From: Branchipolynoe longqiensis
Taxonomy: Eukaryota; Annelida; Polychaeta; Phyllodocida; Polynoidae
Direction: 5' to 3'
Length of the DNA: 64,000 bases
Assembly (NCBI GenBank): GCA_030323885.1
Contig: CM059193.1
Location: forward strand, 59,416,042 to 59,480,041
Shown here: piece by piece, positions 1 through 11,070 of the stretch
Numbering within the stretch: the stretch's first letter is position 1
Layout: every line of letters begins with the position of its first letter
The notes under the pieces: generated by a model
The model's input: the letters and a program-made list of their open reading frames with translations, nothing else
What the model was told of the DNA's origin: nothing
The model's database searches: none
Position numbers and translations under genes: made by a program

Positions 1-705
1 TACGTTGGCATATGCCGCCATATGCCACCATACGCTACGCATATGCTACGCATACACTGCGCATAGGCCGTCATGTGCCGGCCTATGCCGGCATATGCCG
101 TTGTACGCCGCCATATGCTTTCTCCCGTCCGTCCGTCCAAATTTGTTTGTGCATGCTAAAAAAATCTTGACCTATGGGAGCGTATGGTTCATACGCTACT
201 CATACGCTGGTGTACGCTTCTCGTACGCTGGTGTATGCTCCTTGTACGCTAGGGGTGCGCCGGCGTAGGTTACGCATATGCTCAGCTTGCGTCACCGGCA
301 TATCTCTAGCGTATGTAGCGTACGCATAACCTACGAGTTATGTATGGGAGTGTACTCCTAGCGTATGCACAGCGTATGCACAGCATATGCACAGCGTATT
401 CCAAGCATATGCCATAGGTCTCGACATCGATCTTGACTCATACGCTACTCATACGCTCATACGCTATGCATATGCTCCATATGCCAATCAAAACCGTCAA
501 AAAATGTCACAGTATGCTCTCATACGCTCCTTGTATGCTCCTCGTATGCTCCTCATAGGTTACACATACGCTCAAAAACACCCGATATGTCACCAAAGGT
601 CATCATAGGCCAGCATTTGCAGGACTTACGTAGGTTTTCAATACGCTCCCGCCATACGCCGTAATGTGACAGGGCCTTTACAGCAATAAAATACGCTCAT
701 AGTCA
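1..705. repeat. Degenerate TACGCT/CATACGCT minisatellite
   Basis: Short words such as CATACGCT, GTACGCT and CATATGCC recur every 8 to 12 bases with much variation. Open frames across the block are repeat artefacts rich in YA, RY and AP dipeptides. I see no gene. From about 706 to 822 the sequence becomes ordinary AT-rich DNA. Confidence 0.8.
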
Positions 706-867
706 CAGCACTAAAATTATGATAGCGATGTCTAAGAATTCAATTTGATGGAAATTGGTGCTTTAACCACACATTTCACAAATTAGCTTGCAAATTGATG
801 TGGTTATTTCCATAATACAGCCTTTATATAGCAGCTCAGCCGGCCTGAAACGTCACGACTACGTATA

Positions 868-1843
868 TGGGTCGTTCTCAGAAACTGTGTACCACTTGAG
901 GTAGTCTACTAGAAATGCATATTTCAAAGAAACCCTTTATTGGAGTGTCAATATTTAGATTTCATAATTTAGCCAAATAATGTGGGAGATATTTTAGATC
1001 AAAAGTAAATGTTAATATTGTGTATTATGTATCTTATTGAGATGGATGTAGCTAAATACATAGAAAATTACATCACTAATTTGTGACATTGTCAACAGCA
1101 TTGAAAATAAAGTGTCACAAACTTAATGAAAACCTCTGAACAACAGTTAATTTCACTTCAAATGGTCATATACAATGTCTTCATTAAGTTGAAGACATTT
1201 ATTTCTAAAAAGAAATGTTAAATTATGAAATAGTTAACATTTTCTGGAGTCATTAACATCGTAACATTTCGTTTCCACTTGCAAGTTCTATGAAACTCTG
1301 TATCAAACACTGAGTACAGATACAGTACAGGAACTATTTTCACCATTTGACACTGTATGCATGGACCCATTATGGTATAGTAAAAGATAAATCCTGAAAT
1401 TGCCCCTAAACATTGAAATTTGAGCCGAACATTTGTGTAAAATTGTTGTTTCCACTTTGTTACTCTGCTAATCTGTTACTCTGCTAATATTTTCTTGCTT
1501 TTCTCTTTAATATTCACAAATAAGACAAACCATAGCAATGAGGTTTCAAATTATTATTACTACTGTTTATAAAGCAAGTGGCATGTGAAATGTCCTAAAA
1601 ATGTCAAGTTTTGTGTGGAATATATTTGATTTTGGAGTCAGATTGGTTTCCATGCTATACTGCTATTTATTGGGTGTGAGCATCATTTGACCTACTTAAA
1701 AATGCCAAAATATGTTTATTTTCAATTATTCAGATGCAAAAGGACATAAACATTGAGGAAACTTGCTTATAGGACTTTGGCAGCATTTTGATTTTCTGGT
1801 ACTGATGTCACACTATTGGTACACAACTTCTGAGAACGACCCA
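868..1843. mobile_element. Non-autonomous TIR DNA transposon, 976 bp
   Basis: The left end (868-894) starts TGGGTCGTTCTCAGAA and the right end (1817-1843) is its reverse complement, 25 of 27 bases matching. Both sides are flanked by TA (866-867 and 1844-1845), and removing the element restores the sequence at 9760-9780. TA duplication suggests the Tc1/mariner group, but the palindromic ATAT around the site also allows a 4 bp duplication. The AT-rich interior holds no credible transposase frame, so it is likely a MITE-like derivative. Confidence 0.8.
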
Positions 1844-1935
1844 TATGTTCGTAACTTTGTACCAATTTCGTCTGCTGACGTCGTATCTAATTTACATACG
1901 GTGTGTGCCAGTGCTGCATGGTTACTCGGCATAGT

Positions 1936-1979
1936 TCCAAAAGACCCGCTAGGCATGGCCGATATACGTATTTAATGTT
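1936..1979 (+). repeat. 44 bp direct repeat, left copy
   Basis: The stretch from TCCAAAAGACCCGCTAGG to TTTAATGTT is identical to 7020-7063. The pair flanks the Ngaro-like element exactly. The same stretch occurs once in the uninterrupted repeat copy at 9857-9902. Confidence 0.85.
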
Positions 1980-2279
1980 GATGCACGGCAAGGAAGGACG
2001 AGGAGGCGAGAGTGGATTAAGAGGGCATTTTATTGAGAAATGCCCGAGGCTTTCATGGATATACATTAATCAAGCATGAATAAGGCATGTCAAGTGTAAT
2101 GGCTCAATGTAATAAGGAGCAATATGAATACTAGGTAAGTACAATATAATGTATGAGGCATGGTCATGATAACAGTGTCAAATTGTAAACGTACCGGCTG
2201 GTGGTGTTCAGGATCATGAGTAATGAGGAGTCAGAGAGATATCAAGTATAATATCATAAAGTGTCAATGTCAGATAATG

Positions 2280-3497
2280 TTAGTAGTTGGCGGGAGGTGG
2301 GCCCGAGGAGCCCTCAACCAAGACAGAGGAGAGGGCTCGAGGGGCCGCCGAGGGGGCGACGCGGGGCACGTATGCGTGTACCGCCTCAGAGGTCCAGGTG
2401 CCCTGGGCCATGATGTCGGATATGTCGACTCCGGCGTCATGGCAGGCCTGGGCGGCGCCCCGGCGTAGGCTGTGGAGGGTAAACGCCTCAGCCCCCCGGA
2501 CGCCACGGGCGCGAAGTGCGCCTCACATGAGGGCGGTGAGGGTGCGCGGGTCGAGGGGGCGACCGGAGGGCATGATGAAGGCCGGGGCATCGGGAGGCGC
2601 GGGGCGCTGCCGGGTGGCGGCGTTCCAGGCGGCCAGAGGGCAGAGGCCCGGCCTCGGGCAAGCAGGGATGAATAGGGCGACGGCACCCGCGGGCCCGGAT
2701 ATGGTCTTGGAGGTCTTGACCGTGACCCGGAGGCCGCCGGGGGCGAGGGCGACGTCGCCGCGGGTGATGGTGTGGGGGCCCCCCCAGCCCTCGGGACTCG
2801 GCGACAGCAGGTTGGACTGCCGCAGCATGCCGAAGTACCTGAGGAGGAGGGCGGCCCGAGGGACGAGCGAGGCCGATCCCGTGAGGGCAAGGTGAGATAT
2901 GACGAGGGCGAGGAGGCGAGGCGTCAGAGGGGGCGCCTGGCGAGGGGCGTGGGTAGAGGCGCGGCAGACGTCCTTGGCGAGGGCAGAGTCGAAGGCGGCG
3001 GTTGACCCTCCGGCCGCCCCGGTCCAGGTGCGCGCTCCGGAGAGGGCGTTCTTAATGGAGGCCGGTGCGAGGCCACGGGCGTAGAGGGAGGCCGTGTAGG
3101 CGGCGATCTGGAAGTCGGAGGGGTCGAGGGGGGCGAGCCCTTCGGCGACGCAGTAGGTGACGTAGTCGCGGGCCTGGCGTCGGCGGTTCTTCCATGTCGA
3201 GGGGGCCAAGGAAGCGAGGTGCAGGCGGGCGACGTCCTCCACCTCGGCCGGGGTAAAACCTGCATCAGAGGCCGGGGTTAAAGGGGAAGGCGTCATGTGA
3301 GGGGGATATGCTGCGGAGCCCGAGGCGGGCGACGCCGGCGCGGGCCACCTCGGCCCAGGGGCCGTCGAGGTGGGCGCGGCTGAGGGCGTCGGCGAGGACG
3401 TGCTCGGCCCCGGGCTTGTGGAGGATGGTGAGGGTGAAGCATCCCGTCGCCGCGAGGAGCCAGAGCTCCCGAGCGCAGGTCCCGAGGGTAGCATCAC
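2280..3497 (-). pseudogene. Tyrosine recombinase (YR) of Ngaro-like element, in-frame stop
   Basis: This is the integrase-equivalent of the element, which would insert a circular DNA copy by strand exchange. The first ATG is at 3497. The N-terminal SAM-like half includes STWKNRRRQARDYVTYC. The first catalytic arginine region is LRYFGMLRQ, near 2811-2840. The C-terminal core reads HSLRRGAAQAC (near 2440-2475), then GTWTSEAV and HAYVP, which supplies the nucleophile-type tyrosine near 2370. A TGA at 2523-2525 interrupts the frame between the two halves, and the same frame then continues to TAA at 2280-2282. CGA to TGA decay at a CpG would explain the stop. The 5' part overlaps the RT/RNase H frame by about 230 bp, as is usual in this order. 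Confidence 0.85.
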
Positions 3498-5000
3498 GGG
3501 CGCGGCCCGAGGTGAGGGAGGCGGCGGAGGCCATGTTATCAGTATTGATCACGATGGTGGCCCCCGCCACGTCGTCAGGCATGAGGGTGCGGAGTGCGAC
3601 GACGAGGTTGACCGCCTCCAACTCATGGATGTCGGGGAACCGCGCCCGGAAGTCGGAGGTGTACCCTCGGGCGTAACAGTGGGTAGCAGAGAAGGCGCCC
3701 CCGCCCGTGAGGCAGGAGTCGCACTCTATGACGTGGACGCGCCCTGCCGGGGCGCGGAGGAGGTGGAGGCCGTTGGAGGCCCGGCCGTAGAGGGCGAACC
3801 ACCTCAGGTCCCGGAGGGCGTTGTCGTCGAGGGTGAGCGAGGCGCAGCCGAAGCAGCGGCGGAGCGCCCCGAGGAGGCGACTCATGAACCTCCGGGCGGG
3901 GAGGACGCAACTCCCAACGTGGTTCAAGCGCCCGAGGAGGCTCTGGAGCTTGCGTCGAGTTATGGCGGGGCAGGTGAGGCGGGCCTCGCATGAGAGGATG
4001 AGGTCGTCGACTTTGTCGGGGGCGATGCGAACCGTCATCGCCTCGCTGTCGAGGGCGAAGCCTAGCCAGGTGAGGCGGACAGCGGGGGGATGGCACTTCC
4101 CGGGCGCCACGTCGAGCCCGAGGGCGGCAGCGAGGGCGATGAAAGCGTCGAAGGCCTGGCAGGCCTTGAGGTAGGAGGCCTCGCACCCGACAAAGTCGTC
4201 GACGTAGACGAGGGCGTGAAAGCCGTCGCGCCTCATGATCCAGGCGACGGCCGCCGTCACCCGGACACAGGCTGCGCCCAAGGAGCGGCAGCCAAAGGGG
4301 AGGGCGAGGTCAATGTATATTTTTTGGTTAAGGGTGAAACCGTATAGGGGGCAGGCCAGGGGGTCGGCGCGGAGTTGCCGGTATGCGCGGGAGATATCGG
4401 CGGACCAGAGGTATGCGCCGGGGCCCTCTCCCATGAGGCGGCGGCCGAGGTCAGCGACTGAGGGGAGGGTGTGTGAGTGGGGTTTCCCGAGGTATTCCCG
4501 GCAAGGGATGCCGGCATTGACACTGGTGCCGGGGGGAAAGGAGAGGTCGACGATGACCCGCCTCTTGCCCGGGTCAGATTTGGGGCGGGTCATCATGGGA
4601 GAGACCTGAGTCCAGGGGGTGAAGGGAGGGACGGTGAAGGGGCCCGCGAGGGCGCCGAGGGCGAGCTCGGTTTTTATGAAGGTCTCTATGTGGGGGGCGT
4701 GCTCAGGGGGCTCGCGGTGGTTGGTGAATGTAGGGCGGGGGGGGGGATGAGGCGGAGAAATTGGCGGGGAACCCAAACTCGATGAGGTCGAGGAGGGCGG
4801 GGTCGGGGTAGTCGCGGAGGCGGTCGCGCCATGCGGCGATGTGGAGGCCAGAGGGGAGGGGGATGCGGGCGGCCACAAAATTAGGGAGGCCCGCTTCCCT
4901 GAGTGCGGCGTATGCGCGGGTGAAGGTGGGGTAGCGGGCCCAGGCCTCCCTAGAGGCGTGGGGCCAGATGGCTAGGAGGGTGGGGCGGTATTGGTGGGGG
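3265..5000 (-). pseudogene. Reverse transcriptase / RNase H of Ngaro-like element, frameshifted
   Basis: The main frame (4878 down to 3265) has an RT with SADISRAYRQLR (catalytic Asp near 4398) and YVDDF (near 4200). RNase H follows, with IECDSC (near 3720), HELEAVN, NTDNMA and ADALSRA (near 3385). The expected N-terminal RT lead-in (LPNFVAARIPLPSGLHI, then RDYPDPALLDLIEFGFP) lies in another frame from about 5000 to 4748. The two frames meet at a ten-G run at 4737-4746, so a homopolymer slip broke the gene or the assembly miscounts it. Upstream, 5000-5550 is a very GC-rich, proline-coding low-complexity spacer between gag and RT. Confidence 0.85.
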
Positions 5001-5721
5001 GAGGGGCCGCAGGAGGGGGCGGCGGGGGAGGGTGTCTTGGATGTGGGGTTGAACCACGTCAGAGATGTGCTCGCTGAGGTCGTGGTGGGGGAGGGTGGGT
5101 GGGGAGGCGCGGTGGGGGGGGAGGAGGCGCGGTGAGGGAGTTGAGGGGGGCGGCGAAGGAGGTGGGGGAGGGGGGCGGGGTGGGGGGAGGGCTGGGGGGT
5201 CGGCGTCAGGGGGAGGCCGGGGAGATGGATGAGGTAGGCTGTGTCGGCGGGGGAGGGTGTGGGGGGGCGGCGGGGGGGCGAGGCTTGTGGTGAGACCGTG
5301 GCGGGCGGTGGCCGGGTGGTCGGTGGAGATGAGAGAGAGACGGCGGGGCCTGTGGTAAGGCCGAGGCGGGGGGGGGGGGCCGGGTGGTCGGCGGGGATGA
5401 GAGAGCGGTGGCGGTTGGGTGCAGGGTGGCGGTCTGAGGGAGGGTCTGTTGGGTCGCGGCAGGCGGCGGCCAGAGGGGGGGCTTTGAAGCCCGGTGTGAT
5501 GTGAGCGGTTGGGTGCTCTGCGGTCAGGGCGCGGGCGGGCCGGCATGGCGGGGAGATGTGAGCGGGCGGCGGGATGTGAGAGGGCGGCGAGATGTGAGAA
5601 GGCGGGGAGTCAGGGGGCGGTGAGATGTGAGGAGGGTCGGTTGTGGGTGTGCGTGGGTCGGCGTGGGGGGTTGGGTGGGGCCGGCTGGGTCCCTCCGGGC
5701 CGGGCTGGAGGGGGCGGCGGA

Positions 5722-6944
5722 CTAAAAATCCGCCGAGGGGGCGGGGGCCCCTCGGTCTCGGGTTCTCGCCTTGCTATTACATATGGCCTCGGAGTGCATA
5801 GTGAGGAATTTCCTAACGTTCGCGCAGTATGCGCAAGCGTGTCGATACCTCGACGCCCCTTCCCCATGTGTCTCGCCGGCGCCTGCTCGGTCGCAGGAGG
5901 CCTGGTCACGGTTCCAGGAGGGGCAGGGGGCCCCGTGGGTTTCCCGGACGTAGGGGATCCTGGTGTCGGTCTGGGGGCGGGAAAGGGGCCTGGGGGCGGG
6001 GCGGGCGGGGTCGGAGGAGCGGGCGGGGCTGGGGAGGGCAGCTGTGGGGGTGGTGAGGGCCTCCATGCGGAGCATGTTGATAGAGGCGGGGTCATGCCAG
6101 CCGTGTGGGAGCCTACCGTCCGCGATCCATGTAAATACTGTCTCGGAATAACGGCGGACGGTAGCCCAGGGGTGGACGAGATTGTCTCGGTGGATGGTGA
6201 GGGCGTGGTGGCTGAGTCCGGGAAGGGAGTGGGCGGGGAAGGCGGGGTGGGCCTCCAGCATGCGGAGGGCGAGGGTGTATTCGTCCTTGGTGGCCTCCCC
6301 TCGCTTCACCGCCTTCCTCTCCGCCCCCCGTTCTATTAGATCACAAGGGAAGATGTAGTGGGGGGAAATACCTTTCCGTCGACCGGCGTTGTGAGTGTCG
6401 GCTGAGTCGAGGATTTCCCGGACCGCGTCGGCTGCGGGGGTGGCCGAGTGGGCGTGGGCATCGCGGTAGTGCAGGGCGGGCGGGGCCTCCGAGGGCTGAG
6501 AGGCGGATGCCCCTCCCCTGGTGAAGCGGAGGTAGTCGGGATGGATGGCCCCTGGAGCCGCCGGCAGGGGCGGCGGAGGCGGGTGGGCCCCCCCACGGTG
6601 TGGCGGGGGGCCCGGGGAGGGTCGATCTGCTGAGGCGGCGCCGGCGGGGGCGCGGCGACCGGGGCGGGGGCGTGATGAGGCGCGGCTCCGCGCTCGTCCC
6701 GGGCGTCGATTATGTCGAGCCTTGCCGTCATGCGCTCCATGGCCGCGACTGTGTCGAGTAGAGTCGCCTGCATGGTGCGCCCCCATTCCGAGGGGGGGTC
6801 GCCGGGGACGGTCCTCGGGAGCGGGGCGGCCTGAGGGGGCAAGGAGGGCGCGGATGAGTGTGTCGATCCGGTCGATCCCGCCTCGGAGATGCGCTGCGCC
6901 TCCCTGCGGGTGGCGCGCCTCCCCCGGCCTCGTCCGTTAGGCAT
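5722..6944 (-). pseudogene. Gag-like protein of Ngaro-like element, frameshifted
   Basis: The likely start is the ATG at 6944 (MPNGRGRGRR), giving a basic N-terminus followed by a short helical segment (TLLDTVAAMERMTARLDII). A proline-rich stretch then changes frame between about 6560 and 6640. The second frame continues with IHPDYLRFTRGG, a helical gag-like core (ATVRRYSETVFTWIADGRLP), and a C-terminal Cys/His cluster CPSW...C...YRHACAYC near 5800-5930. Such CCCH-type fingers are common in the first ORF of DIRS-order elements and presumably bind element RNA. The frame change lies in a G/C homopolymer-rich patch. Assignment as gag rests on position and the finger. Confidence 0.7.
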
Positions 6945-7019
6945 GATGCGGTGTGGAGAGAGAGCCAAAGAAGAAAAAAAGGGTAGGAGGAGCGGAGTGT
7001 GTGGAGGCAGGACGGCGAG

Positions 7020-7138
7020 TCCAAAAGACCCGCTAGGCATGGCCGATATACGTATTTAATGTTATGGTTCGAGTATATGTGGCGCCAGCGGCCGTTTGAA
7101 TAAGGATCTGACTCCACCTTGTTCAATTACCCATGTTG
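7020..7138 (+). repeat. Right arm of interrupted repeat (copy 1) with 44 bp duplication
   Basis: 7020-7063 repeats 1936-1979. Bases 7064-7138 continue as the counterpart of 9903-9996, sharing GGTTCGAGTATATGTGG and GCGAGCAACATCGACAATTG. This confirms that the Ngaro-like element sits inside one repeat copy. Confidence 0.85.
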
Positions 7139-7689
7139 CGAGCAACATCGACAATTGAACTATGCGGACTCGGATGAATGGTATATATTTGGACTTTTTA
7201 ATGCACTAGAATGGTAATCGTACATGCGTGAGTATAATGAGAGAAGGCCCCGAGATGCTTAAGCCAAATAGAGAGGTAAGCATCTTAGGGGCCGAGCGGG
7301 CAGTCTGTTTAGGGACATAGGCATGAAGCGTGCCAGATGTCAAGGCACCAAGTTCTTTAATGTCCTCCAGCGGAACTCCGATGGTGAGTCCCATCGTCGT
7401 GAGAGAGAAGCCGTCGTGTGGGCGCCAGCAATAGTTTCATACCGCGCCGGGAGATGCCATATCATCATCACTTGGGTGGAGGAGGTGCGACATGGTGTTG
7501 TATTGTGATGCTCGTAGCGGGTCTGCTTCATGCTGTTCATATAGCTATGTAGATAGCCTGGCGGTTCTTGTTCTCCCAGGTGCTGTCGGCAAGTCAGCCT
7601 CCATCACTGCCACGAGTCTTCTGTGGTGGGGGAGGGGAGGCAGAGGAACCTGGAGAGAAAGGCAATTATAGGTAATGTCACTGCCGTGG
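7139..7689. other. No recognisable gene
   Basis: This is mixed-composition DNA with short frames on both strands that lack any known domain. I see no repeats shared with the rest of the window. Confidence 0.6.
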
Positions 7690-9164
7690 AATAGTCCAGA
7701 ATTGTTTGTCCCTGTGGCGTAGGGTTTGTTTGTCAACTCGTACCAGGAGTGCTGGGTTTGTTCGTCTGGAATGTTTGTCCCTGTGGTGCAGGGTTCGTTT
7801 GTTAGTTCATGCCGGGAGTGCCGGGTTTGTTCGTCCAGATTCTTCGTCCCTGTGGTGATGTGTTGGTTAGTTTGTTGGTACTGCGGGTGCCGAATTTGTT
7901 CGCCTCAGATGAACGTGGGTTCTTTTTTGTTCGTCAAGGTTGCTCGTCCTTCTGATGACGTGTTGGTTCATCAGGTCGTACCAGGAGTGCCGGGTTTGTT
8001 CGTCCAAATAGTTTGTCCCCGTGGCAAAGGTTGGTTGGTTTGTTGGTACTGCGAGTGCCGGATTTTGTTCACCTCAGGTGGGCTTATGGCCTCAAGCTGC
8101 GCTATGTTCAGTTTCTTAGATGTTATTTTGTTTGTCAAGATTGTTCGTCCCTGTGGTGACGTGTTGGTTTGTCAGGTTCAGTTTCTTAGATGTTAGTGTA
8201 CTTTTCTGGGCAGTAAATAGCCAGATTTCTCTGGGGCATGCGCAGAGTATTTTGTTTGTTGGTGCTGCTAGTGCCGGATCGGCCCGCCTCAGATGAACGT
8301 GGGTTTTGTTTGTCAAGATTGCTCGTCCCTGTGATGACGTGTTGGTTTGTCAGGTCTTACCGGGAGTGCCGGGTTTGTATGTCCAAATAATTCGTCCCCA
8401 TGGCAAAGGTTGGTTGGTTTGTTGGTACTGCGAGTGCCGGATTAGGTTCATGGCCTCAAGCTGCGCTATGTTCTGTTTCTTAGATGTTAGTCTTTCCGAG
8501 TATGTGGCAGTGTAGTAGTGGGGGTTTTTTGTTCGTCAAGATTGTTCGTCCCCGTGGTGACGTTCTGGTTCATCAGGTTCAGTTTCTTAGATGTTAGTCT
8601 CTCTGAGTAGGTGGCACTGTAGTAGTGTACAATGCGTGCAATTTACTTGCCATATTTGGCTTAATTACAATGTCAGTACTTTTCTGGGCAGTAAATAGAC
8701 AGATTTCTCTGGCGCATGCGCAGAGTATTTGTTTGTTGGTGCTGCTAGTGGCGGATCCACCCGCCTCAGATGAACGTGGGTTTTTGTTCGTCAAGATTGC
8801 TCGTCCCGGTGATGATGTTTTGGTTGGCTGGTCTTACCGGGAGTGTCGGGTTTGTTCGCCCAAATAGTTTGTCCCCGTGGCAAAGGTTGGTTTGTTTTTT
8901 GGTACTGCGAGTGACGGATTTTGTTCACCTCAGATGGGTTTGTGGCCTCAAGCTGCACTATGTTCAGTTTCTTGGATGTTAGCCTCTCTGAGTATGTGGC
9001 ATTGTAGTAGCGGGGGTTTTTGTATGTCAATATTGTTCATCCAGTGGTGACGTGTTGTTTGTCAGGTTCAGTTTCTTAGATGTTAGTCTCTCTGAGTATG
9101 TGGCACTGTAGTAGTGTGCTGACATATTGGTTCATCAGGTTCAGTTTCTTAGATGTTAGTCTCT
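7690..9164 (+). repeat. Compound tandem repeat array
   Basis: Several modules recur in the same order with deletions. One contains GTGCCGGGTTTGTTCGTCC followed by GGCAAAGGTTGGTTGG (near 8000, 8360 and 8850). One contains GTTCAGTTTCTTAGATGTTAG (8103, 8177, 8467, 8577, 8963, 9066, 9138). One contains TTTTCTGGGCAGTAAATAG (8203, 8681). Translated frames are repeats of C, V and P without a domain, so I treat them as non-coding. Confidence 0.75.
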
Positions 9165-9592
9165 CTAAGTAGGTGGCACTGTAGTAGTGGTAGTAGGTGG
9201 CTACTGTAGTAGTAGTAGTAGCAGGTGGCACTGTAGTAGTAGGTGGCACTGTAGTAGTGGTAGTATGTGGCTCCTGTATTAGTAGTAGTAGTAGTAGTAG
9301 GACCAGGTGACTGTAGTAGTTGGTGGCGCTGTAGTATTGGTAGTAGGTGGCTGCTATAGTAATAGTAGTAGTAGCAGCAGGTGGGACTGTAGTAGTAGGT
9401 GGCACTGTAGTAGTGGTAGTAGGTGGCTACTGTAGTAGTAGTATTAGTAGTAGCAGGTGGCACTGTAGTATTGGTAGTAGGTGGCTACTGTAGTAGTTGT
9501 AGTAGCAGCAGGTGGCACTGTAGTAGTAGGTGGCACTGTCGTAGTGGTAGTAGGTGGCTACTCTAGCAGTAGTAGTAGGTGGCACTGGATTA
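9165..9592 (+). repeat. GTA-rich minisatellite (GTAGTA / GTGGCACTGTAGTAGTAG)
   Basis: The block is built almost entirely from GTAGTAGTAG and GTGGCACT or GTGGCTACT words. It appears to have expanded from the GTGGCACTGTAGTAGTG tail of the preceding repeat module. Confidence 0.85.
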
Positions 9593-9721
9593 GTCCAGAT
9601 GGCCCGTCCCGGCGTCGAGTAGGGGTTCGCCCACCGGGCCGGGAGTGCCGGGTTTTGTGCCAGAATAAATTGTCCGTCGCTGTCCGCCGCCAAGTTGTAG
9701 TGGACGAGATCGTTTTTTGCT

Positions 9722-9998
9722 CGCTTTATATAGCAGCTCAGCCGGCCTGAAACATCAAGACTACATATATGTTCGTAACTTTGTACCAATTTTGTCTGCT
9801 GACGTCGTATCTAATTTACATACGGTGTCTGCCAGAGCTGCGTGGTTACTCGGTGTAGTTTCAAAAGACCCGCTAGGCATGGCCGATATACGTATTTAAT
9901 GTTAAGGTTCGAGTATATGTGGTGCCAGTGGCCGTTTGAATAAGGATCCGACTCCAGCTTGTTCAATTACCCATGTTGCGAGCAACATCGACAATTGG
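9722..9998 (+). repeat. Uninterrupted ~280 bp repeat (copy 2)
   Basis: It matches 823-867 plus 1844-1979 plus 7064-7138 in that order, with scattered substitutions. It contains neither the TIR element nor the Ngaro-like element, and only one copy of the 44 bp segment. It is the reference empty site for both insertions. Confidence 0.85.
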
Positions 9999-10239
9999 TT
10001 GGAAACCACTGTGAAGTTAACTTGAAGGGAAATAAAGCTGTGACACTGTTCTATATATATATACATCAGAGAGGACCTGTGCATTCTGTAAAGCCAGGTG
10101 GTGGTGGTTAGTTTGGGTATGTTTGTGTAAGAGCTGGGGCTCTGTTGGGGTGGAGGGGGATGAGGGGTGCAGGTGCAATTACCTAGAGTGGACCGGGCAC
10201 TAAGGGTGGTCTTAGTGGGAAGGTCTGGTGGTAGGAGGG

Positions 10240-10710
10240 TTATTTAGAAATGCATTATCTGAAATAGGAAATGTCTGCAGGAATACTTACTGTCTGAAGA
10301 GTACTGTCAATTCATGATTGTAAATGTACTCAAATACATTGCATGAGTGTTATTATATGAGTATATGAAGAGTTCGGGTGCAAAACCACCTAAACGCCAA
10401 TCCAAAAATTGAGATATACATTGGAATCAAACCTTCAAAAAGGTGGGTTTTTTTATATTCTAATTTTTGTGTTCATTGCTCCATAAACATGTGATCACAT
10501 GAAAAGTGGAATTAGTGAGAATTAAAATTATTTTCAGGTAGAAATCTGTTATTTAAACTACATTTTCGGATTGGCGTCCCGTGGTTTTGCACCTGAACTC
10601 TTCATATGTTAATGGTATGACTTATTTGTTATGTAGGAGTGCATTATCTGAAAATAGGAAATGTCTGCAGGTATACTTAATATATGAAGAATACTGTCAA
10701 TTCATAATTC
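10240..10710. repeat. Two copies of a ~90 bp repeat flanking a MITE
   Basis: 10250-10335 and 10625-10708 both contain TGCATTATCTGAAA, AGGAAATGTCTGCAGG and ACTGTCAATTCAT. A TIR element (10366-10604) lies between them. Confidence 0.7.
10366..10604. mobile_element. MITE, 239 bp, TA-flanked
   Basis: The ends are TGAAGAGTTCGGGTGC at the left and the inverse of TGAAGAGTTCAGGTGC at the right, with similarity extending about 45 bp inward (AAAACCAC, then CGCCAATCC). TA flanks both ends (10364-10365, 10605-10606). No coding capacity is visible. The TA duplication suggests mobilisation by a Tc1/mariner-type transposase. Confidence 0.75.
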
Positions 10711-10908
10711 GGACAGGAAAGCCGGAGAGTGATATCAGTTTGGGAAATGGAGGTTTTATTCACATAACACTCTTATACAATCTTAGTCAATTTTAGGGTA
10801 GTTCTATGTCATAGTTAGTTAATTCATTGAGGCAACCTCCTACATCTCAGCAGAGGGCAGCGCAGGTCACGGGTTCGAAGCCACCGAGGGGGAGCCCCGA
10901 GCCGAGCC
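10707..10908 (+). repeat. 202 bp direct duplication, copy A
   Basis: This segment is repeated at 11071-11272, and I see no base differences between them. The 162 bp between the copies (10909-11070) contains a block found again at 15134-15264. Confidence 0.85.
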
Positions 10909-11070
10909 TATTTGAAAAGAGGGTGGGTGGGTGTGGTCAAAAAAGGTTACATGTTGGAGGAGCCGGGCCGAGTGCCGGAACAAAGGCGTCCCTCGAAGTG
11001 TGCGGAATAGCATCCAGGGGTCAGCACCGGCTTTCCCCGCCGAATTAACCACAATTGAAATTATGCACCA

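Larger units (their letters stand above)
823..1979 (+). repeat. Left arm of interrupted ~280 bp repeat (copy 1)
   Basis: Bases 823-867 and 1844-1979 together match 9722-9902 almost base for base, beginning TTTATATAGCAGCTC and running to TTTAATGTT. The stretch between them (868-1843) is an inserted TIR element. The repeat resumes at 7020 after a second, larger insertion. The copy at 9722-9998 therefore acts as the uninterrupted reference that dates both insertions as later events. Confidence 0.85.
1980..7019 (-). mobile_element. Ngaro-like tyrosine-recombinase retrotransposon, degenerate
   Basis: Reading leftward on the minus strand, the element encodes a gag-like protein with a Cys/His finger, a reverse transcriptase with RNase H, and a tyrosine recombinase overlapping the RT frame. 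That order is typical of DIRS-order elements. No methyltransferase-like (DAM) segment lies between RNase H and the recombinase, which points to the Ngaro rather than the DIRS1 group. It is strikingly GC-rich compared with its AT-rich surroundings. All three genes are broken: a gag frameshift, an RT frameshift at a G run, and an in-frame TGA in the recombinase. Bases 1980-2279 are non-coding 3' sequence. Confidence 0.85.

Noticed and set aside
2270..6786. Many plus-strand open frames of 60 to 276 codons
   Set aside because: They are shadows of the GC-rich minus-strand Ngaro-like genes and have no domains.
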